From: Micrococcus sp023147585
Lineage (GTDB): Bacteria > Actinomycetota > Actinomycetes > Actinomycetales > Micrococcaceae
Assembly (NCBI RefSeq): GCF_044872765.1
Contig: NZ_CP085253.1
Span: forward strand, 496,001 to 560,000
Length of the DNA stretch: 64,000 nucleotides
Direction of reading: 5' to 3'
Shown here: in pieces, positions 1 to 8,099 of the stretch
Numbering within the stretch: position 1 is the first letter of the stretch
Layout of the letters: each line of letters begins with the position of its first letter
The notes under the pieces: model-generated
Databases searched by the model: none
Told to the model about the DNA's origin: nothing
Seen by the model: only the letters and a program-made list of their open reading frames with translations
Translations under genes and position numbers: made by a program

Positions 1-1
1 G

Positions 2-1474
2 ATCACCGACCTCGCCGCGTGGTGTGCCGAGCTCGACGACGCGCGGGTGGGCGGCCTGGTCGGGTCGATCCGCCAGCTGCTGGACGGCTTCGTGATGATC
101 GGGCTCGGCTACCTCTCCCTCGACCGCGCCGCCGGCTCGCTGTCCGGGGGAGAGGCGCAGCGGACCAAGATGATCCGCCATCTGGGGTCCTCGCTCACGG
201 ACGTCACCTACGTGTTCGACGAGCCCACCACGGGCCTGCACCCGCACGACATCGCCAACATGAACACCCTGCTGCTGCGGCTGCGCGACAAGGGCAACAC
301 AGTGCTCGTGGTGGAGCACAAGCCGGAGACCATCGCGATCGCGGACCACGTCGTCGACCTCGGACCCGGCCCGGGCACCGCCGGGGGCGAGGTCACGTTC
401 ACCGGGACCGTGGCCGAGCTGACCGCGTCCGACACCCCGACGGGCCGCCACCTCCACGACCGCGCCCGCCTCAAGGAGGAGGCCGAGCTGCGCGCGGGCA
501 ACGGCGCGCTGCGGGTGCGCGGGGCCGCGGAGAACAACCTGAGGGACGTCGACGTCGACGTGCCCCTGGGCATGCTCGTGGCCGTCACCGGCGTGGCCGG
601 CTCCGGCAAGTCCTCGCTGATGCGCGAGGCGATGCTCCAGACGCGCCGGGGGAGCGCCGCCGAGGATGTCCACCTTGTGGTCGTCGACCAGGCGCCGATC
701 AAGGGCTCGCGGCGCTCCAATCCCGCGACCTACACGGGCCTGCTCGAGCCGGTGCGCAAGGCGTTCGCCAAGGCCAACGGCGTCAAGCCGGCCCTGTTCA
801 GCCCGAACTCCGCGGGCGCGTGCCCCGAGTGCAAGGGCGCCGGGGTGATCTACGCGGACGCCGCGGCGGCGACGGACACGGCGGCCCCCTGCGACGTGTG
901 CGAGGGGCGGCGATTCATGGACGAGGTGCTGGAGTACATGCTCGGCGGCAGGGACATCGCCGAGGTGCTGCAGATGCCGGTGGAGGAGGCGCGGGAGTTC
1001 TTCTCCGCGGGCGAGTCGCGCGTGCCGGCGGCGGCCGCCGCCCTCGAGCGGCTCGTGGACGTCGGCCTGGGCTACGTCCGGCTCGGTCAGCCGCTGACCA
1101 CCCTGTCCGGGGGCGAGCGTCAGCGTCTCAAGCTGGCCACCCACCTGGGGGAGCGGGCGAAGGCCAAGGACGGCGCGCGGACCGTCGTCGTCCTGGACGA
1201 GCCGACCACGGGCCTGCACCTGCAGGACGTCGGGCGGATGCTGGCCATGCTGGACGGGCTGGTGGACGCCGGGGTCTCGGTGATCGCCGTCGAGCATCAT
1301 CAGGCCGTCATGGCACACGCAGACTGGATCCTGGACGTCGGCCCGGGCGCCGGCGCCGAGGGCGGCACGGTGGTGTTCGAGGGGCGCCCGCACGACCTCG
1401 TGGCGGCCGCGCACAGCGGCGAGGGCACGACGACGGGCGAGCACTTGGCCGCATACGTGGCGGACTCCGCATGA
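2..1474 (+). CDS. UvrA-like ABC ATPase (excinuclease subunit A family), 5' end missing
   Basis: The reading frame is open from the first bases, so the gene begins upstream and only about 490 C-terminal residues are seen. It holds the end of a first ABC module (signature around nt 138-160, Walker B VFDEPTTGLH at about 211-240) and a complete second module: Walker A GVAGSGKSSL (about 590-618), a zinc-type pair CPEC...CDVC (about 823-905), signature LSGGERQRLK (about 1105) and Walker B VVLDEPTTGLH (about 1190). This duplicated ABC plus Cys4 plan is that of UvrA, the damage-recognition ATPase of nucleotide excision repair. The short modules fit the UvrA-like/DrrC-type paralogues better than the long housekeeping UvrA, but the missing N-terminus prevents a decision. 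Confidence 0.88.
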   Translation: MTDLAAWCAELDDARVGGLVGSIRQLLDGFVMIGLGYLSLDRAAGSLSGGEAQRTKMIRHLGSSLTDVTYVFDEPTTGLHPHDIANMNTLLLRLRDKGNTVLVVEHKPETIAIADHVVDLGPGPGTAGGEVTFTGTVAELTASDTPTGRHLHDRARLKEEAELRAGNGALRVRGAAENNLRDVDVDVPLGMLVAVTGVAGSGKSSLMREAMLQTRRGSAAEDVHLVVVDQAPIKGSRRSNPATYTGLLEPVRKAFAKANGVKPALFSPNSAGACPECKGAGVIYADAAAATDTAAPCDVCEGRRFMDEVLEYMLGGRDIAEVLQMPVEEAREFFSAGESRVPAAAAALERLVDVGLGYVRLGQPLTTLSGGERQRLKLATHLGERAKAKDGARTVVVLDEPTTGLHLQDVGRMLAMLDGLVDAGVSVIAVEHHQAVMAHADWILDVGPGAGAEGGTVVFEGRPHDLVAAAHSGEGTTTGEHLAAYVADSA

Positions 1475-1486
1475 TGGGCGTGCGCG

Positions 1487-1497
1487 TTATGTCAACC
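1487..1497 (+). other. XerD-arm-like half-site
   Basis: TTATGTCAACC resembles the XerD-binding arm of dif sites and shares TTATGTCA, in the same orientation, with the complete dif-like site at 1873-1900. The 11 bases expected to form a XerC arm (1470-1480) do not resemble one. With the complete site it brackets about 400 bp that carry the superinfection-immunity gene. Confidence 0.45.
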
Positions 1498-1546
1498 ACA
1501 CGGGTCGGGAGTCCGACGCAGGGCCGAGGCGAGGTGAGCCCAGGCG

Positions 1547-1786
1547 TCAGCGCATGCCTGGGTACACGCTCACCCGGTGGCTCGTGAGCGAGAGGTAGAG
1601 GGCCCAGGCCCAGCCGATGACGGTCCAGCCCAGCAGCAGGTTCACCCAGAACACGAGCCAGTGGTTGGCACGTCCGCGAGCAGCGGCCACGGCCCACGGG
1701 GCCAGGTAGCCGGCGGTGAGGATGGCCAGCACGATGGCCACGGTGGCGACGAACGGGCGGTCACGCTGATCGGTCACGAGAGTCAT
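1547..1786 (-). CDS. Small two-helix membrane protein, superinfection immunity (T4 Imm-like) family
   Basis: A protein of 79 residues with two hydrophobic helices (about residues 14-35 and 43-66) and the motif NLLLGWTVIGWAWAL, characteristic of the superinfection immunity protein family named after phage T4 Imm. In T4, Imm blocks DNA injection by a second phage. The bacterial homologues are common and mostly uncharacterised, so the role here is inferred from family only. The gene lies alone between the uvrA-like gene and a dif-like site, flanked by two XerD-arm sequences, which raises the possibility that it came with an Xer-integrated element. Confidence 0.75.
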   Translation of the reverse strand: MTLVTDQRDRPFVATVAIVLAILTAGYLAPWAVAAARGRANHWLVFWVNLLLGWTVIGWAWALYLSLTSHRVSVYPGMR

Positions 1787-1872
1787 GCGGGCAGTCTACG
1801 GACGCTCCGCGTCCTGGCGAGCGGCGACGCCGGGCGGATGCCACGAATGGCATACGCGGGCGGAGCCCCCGA

Positions 1873-1900
1873 AGAGCCGATAATGGACATTATGTCATGT
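1873..1900 (+). other. dif-like XerC/XerD recombination site
   Basis: The site has the 11 + 6 + 11 layout of dif: left arm AGAGCCGATAA, spacer TGGACA, right arm TTATGTCATGT. The central palindrome ATAATG-GA-CATTAT (1880-1893) is perfect. Against E. coli dif as I remember it, the match is about 7/11, 4/6 and 8/11. dif is where XerCD resolves chromosome dimers at the replication terminus. The AT-rich site stands out in GC-rich surroundings and directly abuts a truncated gene. Confidence 0.8.
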
Positions 1901-2357
1901 AACGCTCCTGGCGGGGTCCCCGGCGTCCATCGCCGCTGTCGGGTTCACGGAGGTCTACCGCATCTTCGCCGAGCGCGGCCTGACCGACCGCGTGACGTGG
2001 ATCGCCTCGGGCAAGGTCGGCCTCCCCGACAACGCGATCGTGGCGTTCGCCCTCGGCGCGGACATGGTGCACGTCGCCCGCGAGGCGATGCTCGCCGTCG
2101 GCTGCATCCAGGCGCAGAAGTGCCACACGGACACGTGCCCCACCGGCGTCGCGACGCAGAACCCGTGGCTCGCCCGCGGCGTGGTGCCCGAGGAGAAGTC
2201 CGAGCGCCCGGCTCGCTCCGTGCAGACCCTGCGCCGCAACCTGCTCAAGGCCTCCGAGGCCGCCGGCGTCCCCCACCCGGGCCTCCTCTCCCCCGACGAC
2301 GTGGTGCAGCACGCACCCCTGCCCGTCACGGACGAGGACGACACGGTCAGCCAGTGA
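1901..2357 (+). pseudogene. Glutamate synthase (FMN-binding, GltB/GltS-type) C-terminal remnant
   Basis: About 150 residues in one open frame match the end of the FMN/Fe-S glutamate synthase domain: GSPASIAAVGF, then WIASGKVGLPDNAIVAFALG and the cysteine-bearing stretch GCIQAQKCHTDTCPTG that in the family binds a 3Fe-4S cluster. Everything upstream, including the FMN barrel, is missing; homology starts within a few bases of the right edge of the dif-like site. A GTG at 1992 could start a 121-residue peptide, but it would be non-functional. The gene was probably cut by an Xer-mediated or terminus rearrangement. Confidence 0.8.
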
Positions 2358-2457
2358 ACGCAGGGCGGACATCCTCCTGACACCGCTCGGCGCCGCCCCT
2401 GATCCTGTGGCGTCTCGCCGGCAGGGTCCCGACGCGGTGTGAGTTGTCCGCCCCGGA

Positions 2458-3102
2458 TCACGGGTCGGTGGTCCTCGAGGAGGGGGCCACGAGAGCGGCG
2501 ACGGCGGCGGCCAGCGACCGCGTCTCGTGCCAGAGCCCGTTCCTGAGCCGGGCGTGCACCGCCTGCTGGGTGACCTCCAGTGCGGCGGCCGCCTCCCGCT
2601 GGCTCGCGCCGGACTCGACCAGACGCCCGGCCTCCTGTTGGGGCTCGGATCGCCGCTGCTCCAGGACGCCGAGCAGCTGGAGCGCGGCCTCGGCGGCGTC
2701 CTGCCGGCGCCGCGCCGAGGCGTCGCCGGCAGCCCCGTCCAGCTCCAGCGCGCACCGGCCCGTCGAGGCCGCCGCGCGGTGCAGGACCCGCTCGAGGACA
2801 GCCGCCTCCACCTCCCCGGCGCCCACGCCGCGATCCGGGTCGGGAGCTCCCGTGGAGGCGACGAGCCCGGCGACCCACGCGCCCGTCCGGATCACGGCGA
2901 GAACGAGCCCGACGGCCTCCACGGGATCCTCGAGGAGGCCCTCGACGACGCAGGGCAGCACGTCGTCCCGGACGGTGAACCGCGCCGGGCCGCGCTCCCC
3001 CGCGTGGTCGAGATTGTCGGCAGCGGCCAGGACGGCACACAGGCGCGACACGTCTCCGCGGTCGCGCGCGGGGTCTGCGGTGCGGAGCAGAACGTGGATC
3101 AC
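2458..3102 (-). CDS. Hypothetical protein with C-terminal helix-turn-helix
   Basis: 214 residues. The C-terminal third contains a recognisable HTH of the sigma-70 region 4/SatD type (about residues 164-192, ASQREAAAALEVTQQAVHAR). The N-terminal part has an RFTVRDD...VEGLLEDP segment that faintly recalls SatD-like proteins, but I cannot assign a family with confidence. It is probably DNA-binding. It is transcribed away from the DUF3054 gene, with only about 80 bp between the two starts, so the regulatory region may be shared. Confidence 0.6.
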   Translation of the reverse strand: MIHVLLRTADPARDRGDVSRLCAVLAAADNLDHAGERGPARFTVRDDVLPCVVEGLLEDPVEAVGLVLAVIRTGAWVAGLVASTGAPDPDRGVGAGEVEAAVLERVLHRAAASTGRCALELDGAAGDASARRRQDAAEAALQLLGVLEQRRSEPQQEAGRLVESGASQREAAAALEVTQQAVHARLRNGLWHETRSLAAAVAALVAPSSRTTDP

Positions 3103-3182
3103 GACCCCACAGTATCCCTATGACAATCCTGACTCCTTGTTGCACGGCATCCGAGCCGAGCGTCGCGCGCGAGAATGGGTCC

Positions 3183-3581
3183 ATGAGATCCGACCGGCAT
3201 GCCCCCGCCCCCGCCCGACCGCTTCCCGCCGTGCTCGCCCTGGCCGCGGATGTCCTGCTGGTGAGCGTGTTCGCCGCGCTGGGTCAGGGTCAGCACGACA
3301 CGGCGGCTGGACTCCCCCGCCTCCTGCAGACAGCCGGCCCGTTCCTGGTCGGCCTGATCGTGATGACGATCCTCACCGGCGGCCACCGCACGTGGGCCCG
3401 CACCTGGCCGCACGGCGTGCTGGTGTGGCTGGGAACGGTCGGCATCGGCATGGCGCTGCGGGTGCTGTGGGGCCTCGGTGGCGCCCCGCTGTCCTTCGTG
3501 ATTGTCACCCTGCTCGTCCTCGGGGTGTTCCTGCTCGGCCGCCGCGCGCTCGCGCGGGTCCTCACCCGCCGCCGCCCCTGA
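3183..3581 (+). CDS. DUF3054 family membrane protein
   Basis: 132 residues from the ATG at 3183. There are four predicted membrane helices (about 16-32, 46-62, 75-92 and 99-115) and a basic C-terminus RRALARVLTRRRP, as in the actinobacterial DUF3054 family. The frame extends upstream to an ATG at 3120, but those 21 residues are not family-like, so the inner start is preferred. Function is unknown; the protein is expected in the cytoplasmic membrane. Confidence 0.72.
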   Translation: MRSDRHAPAPARPLPAVLALAADVLLVSVFAALGQGQHDTAAGLPRLLQTAGPFLVGLIVMTILTGGHRTWARTWPHGVLVWLGTVGIGMALRVLWGLGGAPLSFVIVTLLVLGVFLLGRRALARVLTRRRP

Positions 3582-3688
3582 ACTGCAGCCGGGCGCCCAA
3601 CCGGCCCCCAGGCACAGCTCAGCCGTAGGATCGGGGCACGACCCCGCGCTCTCGGCCCCGTCGGGCCGCCCCAAGGAAGGACGCCCCC

Positions 3689-3970
3689 ATGGTCACCGCC
3701 ATCGTCATGATCACCACCGACAAGTCCCGCATCCCCGAGACCGCCCAGGCGATCGCCGCCCTGGACGGCGTGAGCTCCGTCTACTCCGTGACCGGCGCGT
3801 GGGACCTCGTCGCCATGGTCAAGCTGAAACGCTACGAGGACCTCGCGGACGTCATCGCCGATCAGCTCTCCAAGGTCGAGGGGATCACGGACACCGAGAC
3901 CATGCTCGCGTTCCGGGCGTACTCCTCTGAGGATCTCGAGGAAGGGTGGGCGCTGGGGTTCGACGCCTGA
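3689..3970 (+). CDS. Stand-alone Lrp/AsnC ligand-binding (RAM) domain protein
   Basis: 93 residues forming a single alpha-beta RAM domain: VTAIVMITTDKSRIPETAQ, GVSSVYSVTGAWDLVAMVK, then EGITDTETMLAFRAYS. This is the C-terminal effector domain of Lrp/AsnC regulators without the DNA-binding HTH. Such proteins assemble into amino-acid-binding oligomers and may modulate full-length Lrp proteins. The RBS AAGGAAGGA precedes the ATG. The gene is convergent with trpD, an amino-acid biosynthesis gene, but no functional link can be shown. Confidence 0.88.
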   Translation: MVTAIVMITTDKSRIPETAQAIAALDGVSSVYSVTGAWDLVAMVKLKRYEDLADVIADQLSKVEGITDTETMLAFRAYSSEDLEEGWALGFDA

Positions 3971-4143
3971 GCGTCACGCCCATCTTCCTCCCGGCGCCGG
4001 TCGACGCCGCGTCCGCTGCCCGCAGGGTGGCCGCCCGCGCGGCGATCGCCGGCATGGTCCTGTTCATCACGGAGGAGGGCGCCGACGTCGGGATGTGCTC
4101 CCAGGCGCCCGGCGCCACCCTGGCCCAGGGCGACTGAGGCCGT

Positions 4144-5199
4144 TCAGGACCGCGAGAACTCGATCCAGCGATCCAGTACGTCGGCCGCGGCGCCGGAGTC
4201 GAGGGACTCAGCGGCGCGCCGCATGTTGGCCGCGAGGCGGTCCATCAGGGGAGCATCGGCCTCGGGGTCGGCCGCGGTGAGACCGGCGGCGGCATTGAGG
4301 AGCACGGCGTCGCGGATCGGCCCCTTCTCCCCAGCGAGGAGCGCGCGGACGAGCGTGGCGTTGTGGGCCCCGTCCTTGCCCGCCAGAGCCTCGACGGACG
4401 TCAGCTCGATGCCGAGCTCGCGCGGATCCAGCTCATGAGCGGTGACCTCCCCGCGCACCTCCATCACGGTGGAGGGCCCGGAGGTGGTGATCTTGTCCCT
4501 GCCGTCCGAGCCCCGGAAGACGAAGCCCCGCACGCCGCGGTCCGCGAGCACCTGCGCCAGCAGGGGGACCATGACCTCGCTCGAGCAGCCGAGCGCCTGC
4601 GCCGTGACCTGGGCCGGATTGCTGAGGGGGCCCAGGAAGTTGAAGACGGTCGGGACGCCCAGCTGCTTGCGGACCGGCGCCACGTGCTTCATGGAGGGGT
4701 GGTAGTGCTGGGCGAAGAGGAACGTGATGCCCACGGCCTCCGCGCACTCCTCCGCCTTGGCGCGCGGCATCGACAGGTCCACGCCGAGGGCCTCGATCAC
4801 GTCCGCGGCACCCGCCGTGGAGGACGCGCCGCGATTCCCGTGCTTGACGATCCGCACGCCGCAGCCGGCGGCGACGAGCGAGGACATCGTGGAGAGGTTC
4901 ACCGTGCCGAGGCGGTCACCGCCCGTGCCCACGATGTCCAGGGTCTCCCCCTCCACATGGACGGGGCGGGCATGGCGGACCATCACATCGGTGAGCCCGC
5001 GGAGCTCAGGCACGGTGACGCCCTTGGCGGCCAGCGCGAGCAGGAAGGCACCCACCTGCCCCTCGCTGGCGTCGCCGGACATCATCTCGCCCATCGCCCA
5101 GCCGGCCGCGTGGTCCTCCAGGTCCTGGCCGAGCATGAGCGCGCGGAACACCTCGGGCCACGTGGTCGTTCCGGTCTCCGGAGAAGTCGTCCCAGTCAT
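4144..5199 (-). CDS. trpD: Anthranilate phosphoribosyltransferase
   Basis: Transfers phosphoribose from PRPP to anthranilate in tryptophan biosynthesis. The sequence has the class IV phosphoribosyltransferase landmarks: the glycine-rich PRPP loop VGTGGDRLGTVNLST, KHGNRGASS, and the domain core from LGQDLE (about residue 20) to the C-terminal helices. The ATG at 5199 gives 351 residues, normal for TrpD; an upstream frame extension to 5244 is unlikely to be used. No other trp genes adjoin it. Separate placement of trpD next to the cta/qcr genes is common in actinobacteria. Confidence 0.95.
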   Translation of the reverse strand: MTGTTSPETGTTTWPEVFRALMLGQDLEDHAAGWAMGEMMSGDASEGQVGAFLLALAAKGVTVPELRGLTDVMVRHARPVHVEGETLDIVGTGGDRLGTVNLSTMSSLVAAGCGVRIVKHGNRGASSTAGAADVIEALGVDLSMPRAKAEECAEAVGITFLFAQHYHPSMKHVAPVRKQLGVPTVFNFLGPLSNPAQVTAQALGCSSEVMVPLLAQVLADRGVRGFVFRGSDGRDKITTSGPSTVMEVRGEVTAHELDPRELGIELTSVEALAGKDGAHNATLVRALLAGEKGPIRDAVLLNAAAGLTAADPEADAPLMDRLAANMRRAAESLDSGAAADVLDRWIEFSRS

Positions 5200-5405
5200 C
5201 ACGCGGACGACTCTAACGCCGGCCCGGCGGAGCCGATGCCGCACGCGACACCCGGAGACGCGCCGACCTGGCCCTCCGCAGGGGGCTCCGAACCTGAACG
5301 TTTCCTGGCCGCCACCCGCTGACTGGCCCCGAACCGGCCCGCACCCCGTCCGGCGGCGAGGGCGACACGATAGGTTCGGTTTACCCCCTTCACCGCCTTT
5401 GGGGC

Positions 5406-5411
5406 CATAAT
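5406..5411 (+). promoter_or_regulatory. -10 box for ctaE, probably a leaderless transcript
   Basis: CATAAT lies 7 bases before the GTG start of ctaE. That spacing puts the transcription start on or next to the start codon, a frequent arrangement in high-GC actinobacteria. No Shine-Dalgarno sequence is visible. Confidence 0.45.
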
Positions 5412-5417
5412 GACTGG

Positions 5418-6056
5418 GTGACCACTGCTACCCCCACTCTCCATCAGCCCACCACGGGCCTCCCGAGCCGGCCGAACATGGTCCAGGTCGGGACCATGGT
5501 GTGGCTCGCCAGCGAGCTCATGTTCTTCGGTGGGCTCTTCGCCATGTACTTCACCCTGCGCTCCACCTCCCCGGCGCTGTGGGCGGAGAACACCCAGCTC
5601 CTGAACGTCCCGCTCGCCGCGGTGAACACGGTGATCCTGGTGCTCTCCTCCGTCACCGCGCAGTTCGGCGTCCTCGCCGCCGAGCGCCTGCAGCCCCGCC
5701 GCACGGGCGGCCCCTTCGCTTTCGCGAAGTGGGGCATGGTGGAGTGGTTCATCCTGACGTTCATCATGGGCGCCGTCTTCGTCTCGGTGCAGGCGTACGA
5801 GTACGCCACCCTGGTGTCCCACGGGATCTCCATCGCCTCGAGCGCCTACGGCTCGGCCTTCTACATCACCACGGGCTTCCACGCCCTCCACGTGACCGGT
5901 GGCCTCGTCGCATTCCTCCTCATCATCGGCCGCGCCTACCTGGCCCGCCGCTTCGGCCATCACGAGGCCACCTCCGCGATCGTGGTGTCCTACTACTGGC
6001 ACTTCGTGGACGTCGTCTGGATCGCCCTGTTCTTCATCGTCTACTTCCTCAAGTAA
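5418..6056 (+). CDS. ctaE: Cytochrome c oxidase subunit III
   Basis: 212 residues with five membrane helices and family motifs: SELMFFGGLFAMYFTLR at the first helix, FALHVTGG-type text (GFHALHVTGGLVAF) in the middle, and the C-terminal YYWHFVDVVWIALFFIVYFLK. It is part of the aa3 oxidase that pairs with the bc1 complex as a supercomplex in actinobacteria. It heads the cluster ctaE-qcrC-qcrA-qcrB; the other oxidase subunits lie 5 kb away on the opposite strand. The GTG start appears leaderless. Confidence 0.96.
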   Translation: MTTATPTLHQPTTGLPSRPNMVQVGTMVWLASELMFFGGLFAMYFTLRSTSPALWAENTQLLNVPLAAVNTVILVLSSVTAQFGVLAAERLQPRRTGGPFAFAKWGMVEWFILTFIMGAVFVSVQAYEYATLVSHGISIASSAYGSAFYITTGFHALHVTGGLVAFLLIIGRAYLARRFGHHEATSAIVVSYYWHFVDVVWIALFFIVYFLK

Positions 6057-6141
6057 GACGCCCCCGTTCTCAAGCACCTGACAAGAGGTACGGGCCGGGG
6101 GGCATGAGACCCGGTCCGGAAGACACACGATAGGAAACCCC

Positions 6142-6948
6142 GTGAAGGCACTTTCGCAGAATCGACGCCACCCCCTGATGGGGCTGGCGCTCCTCCTGCT
6201 GGGACTCCTGGTGACCGGCGGACTGTACTCCGTCGCCAGCACCGTGAATCAGGCGCAGGCGGCCACGCAGGTCACCGCGGCCGCCTCGGCTGACGATCTG
6301 TCCGAGGGCGAGAAGCTCTTCAACGCGAACTGTGCCTCCTGCCACGGCACCGGCGCCGCGGGCGGCCCCTCCGGCCCGTCGCTCGTCGGCGTCGGCGCCG
6401 CCTCCGTCGACTTCCAGGTGGGCACCGGCCGCATGCCGATGCAGATGAACGGCCCCCAGGCCATGGTGAAGCCGAACCAGTTCAACGAGGAGCAGACCGC
6501 GCAGCTCGCCGCGTACGTCGCCTCCCTCGGCACCGGCCCGGCCCTGCCCGAGGAGCAGTACCTCGACAAGGACCACGAGGACGTGAACATCGCCAAGGGC
6601 GGCGACCTGTTCCGCATCAACTGCGCCATGTGCCACAACGCGGCAGCCGCCGGCGGTGCCCTGACCCGCGGCAAGTACGCCCCGTCCCTCGAGGGCGTCT
6701 CCGAGAAGCACATCTACGAGGCCATGGAGACCGGCCCGCAGAACATGCCCGTGTTCTCCGACTCGAACCTGAAGCCCGAGGACAAGCGCGACATCATCGC
6801 CTACCTCAAGACCATCGAGAACAACGGCTCCCCCGGCGGCCTGCAGCTCGGCTCGCTCGGCCCGGTCGCCGAGGGCCTGTTCATCTGGACCGCTGGCCTG
6901 GCCCTCATCATCGGCTTCATGGTCTGGCTGACCAGCCGGTCCTCCTGA
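6142..6948 (+). CDS. qcrC: Dihaem cytochrome c subunit of the bc1 complex
   Basis: 268 residues. An N-terminal membrane anchor (about 12-33) is followed by two c-type haem sites, CASCH (64-68) and CAMCH (161-165), and a C-terminal helix (about 240-264). Two fused cytochrome c domains replace the usual cytochrome c1 and soluble cytochrome c in actinobacteria, passing electrons directly to the aa3 oxidase. The start is GTG, with a weak upstream AGGAAA. Confidence 0.96.
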   Translation: MKALSQNRRHPLMGLALLLLGLLVTGGLYSVASTVNQAQAATQVTAAASADDLSEGEKLFNANCASCHGTGAAGGPSGPSLVGVGAASVDFQVGTGRMPMQMNGPQAMVKPNQFNEEQTAQLAAYVASLGTGPALPEEQYLDKDHEDVNIAKGGDLFRINCAMCHNAAAAGGALTRGKYAPSLEGVSEKHIYEAMETGPQNMPVFSDSNLKPEDKRDIIAYLKTIENNGSPGGLQLGSLGPVAEGLFIWTAGLALIIGFMVWLTSRSS

Positions 6949-7017
6949 TCCCGCCGGCGCCCTGCGCACCGGTCCTCCGTCATCGTCATTCATCACTCGA
7001 GTAAAGGAAACAGGCAT

Positions 7018-8094
7018 ATGGGCGAGAAAGGCTACGAAGGGACCGAGCGACACTCGAACTCCCTCGAGCACGCCGGGGCGGACGCGTCCCGGTACGCCAT
7101 CGAGAACCCGGGCCTTCCCCCGCACCGTCCGCGTCTGGCCGATGAGGATCCGAAGGCCGCCAAGCGCGCTGAGCGCCAGGTCTCGATCATGTTCCTCATC
7201 TCCATCGTCGGCACGGTGCTGTTCTTCATCGGCTACTTCGGCGTCGGTCAGATCGGCAACAACGAGGCGTTCTCCACGATCTTCCTGCAGAACCTCCTGC
7301 TGGGCCTCGGCACCGCACTGGCGATGCTCGGCATCGGCATCGGCATCGTGCACTGGGCGAAGACGCTCATGCCCGACCACGAGACCGTCGAGGAGCGTCA
7401 CGAGATCCGCACGGAGGCCGACCGCGTCGCCGCCACCGGCATGATCACGGACATCATCGACGAGTCCCAGATCAAGCGTCGTCCGTTGCTGCGCAACACG
7501 CTGATCGGTGCGATCCTCCTGGCCCCGCTGCCCTTCATCGCCGTGTTCCGCGACCTGGACAACACGGACAACTTCGCAGACAACGCGGCGGAGAACTTCG
7601 GCCCCGAGCGCCTGCGCCACACCATGTGGGCCGAGGGCGTCCGCCTCGTGCGTGACCCCACCGGCTCGCCGATCAAGGCGTCCGACGTCACCCTGGGCTC
7701 CGCCATGCACGTGATCCCCGAGGGCCTCAACGAGGTCGAGCACGGGAAGCTGAACGAGAAGGCCAAGGCCGTGGTGCTCGTCATGCGCCTCGACCCCTCG
7801 AAGGTGCAGATCTCCCCCGGTCGTGAGGACTGGAACGTGGACGGCATCTTCGCCTACTCCAAGGTCTGCACGCACGTGGGCTGCCCGATCGCCCTCTACG
7901 AGCAGCACACCCACCACCTGCTCTGCCCCTGCCACCAGTCGACCTTCGACCTGGCCCAGGAGTGCAAGCCGATCTTCGGCCCTGCCAGCCACGCGCTGCC
8001 GCAGCTGCCGATCTCCGTGGACGACGAGGGCTTCCTCGTCGCTCAGAGTGATTTCCATGAGCCCGTCGGGCCTGTCTACTGGGAGCGTGGCTGA
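7018..8094 (+). CDS. qcrA: Rieske iron-sulfur subunit of the bc1 complex
   Basis: 358 residues with three N-terminal membrane helices, the long actinobacterial form. The 2Fe-2S ligands are in CTHVGC (about 284-289) and CPCHQSTFD (about 303-311). It transfers electrons from menaquinol to the cytochrome c subunit. AAAGGAAA precedes the ATG; the next gene starts five bases after the stop. Confidence 0.96.
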   Translation: MGEKGYEGTERHSNSLEHAGADASRYAIENPGLPPHRPRLADEDPKAAKRAERQVSIMFLISIVGTVLFFIGYFGVGQIGNNEAFSTIFLQNLLLGLGTALAMLGIGIGIVHWAKTLMPDHETVEERHEIRTEADRVAATGMITDIIDESQIKRRPLLRNTLIGAILLAPLPFIAVFRDLDNTDNFADNAAENFGPERLRHTMWAEGVRLVRDPTGSPIKASDVTLGSAMHVIPEGLNEVEHGKLNEKAKAVVLVMRLDPSKVQISPGREDWNVDGIFAYSKVCTHVGCPIALYEQHTHHLLCPCHQSTFDLAQECKPIFGPASHALPQLPISVDDEGFLVAQSDFHEPVGPVYWERG

Positions 8095-8099
8095 CACCT

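Noticed and set aside
3946..4137. 63-codon frame between the Lrp-like gene and trpD
   Set aside because: It overlaps the end of the Lrp-like gene, has no RBS and no recognisable family.
6070..8097. Long leftward open frame opposite qcrC and qcrA
   Set aside because: Antisense shadow in high-GC DNA; composition mirrors the real genes.
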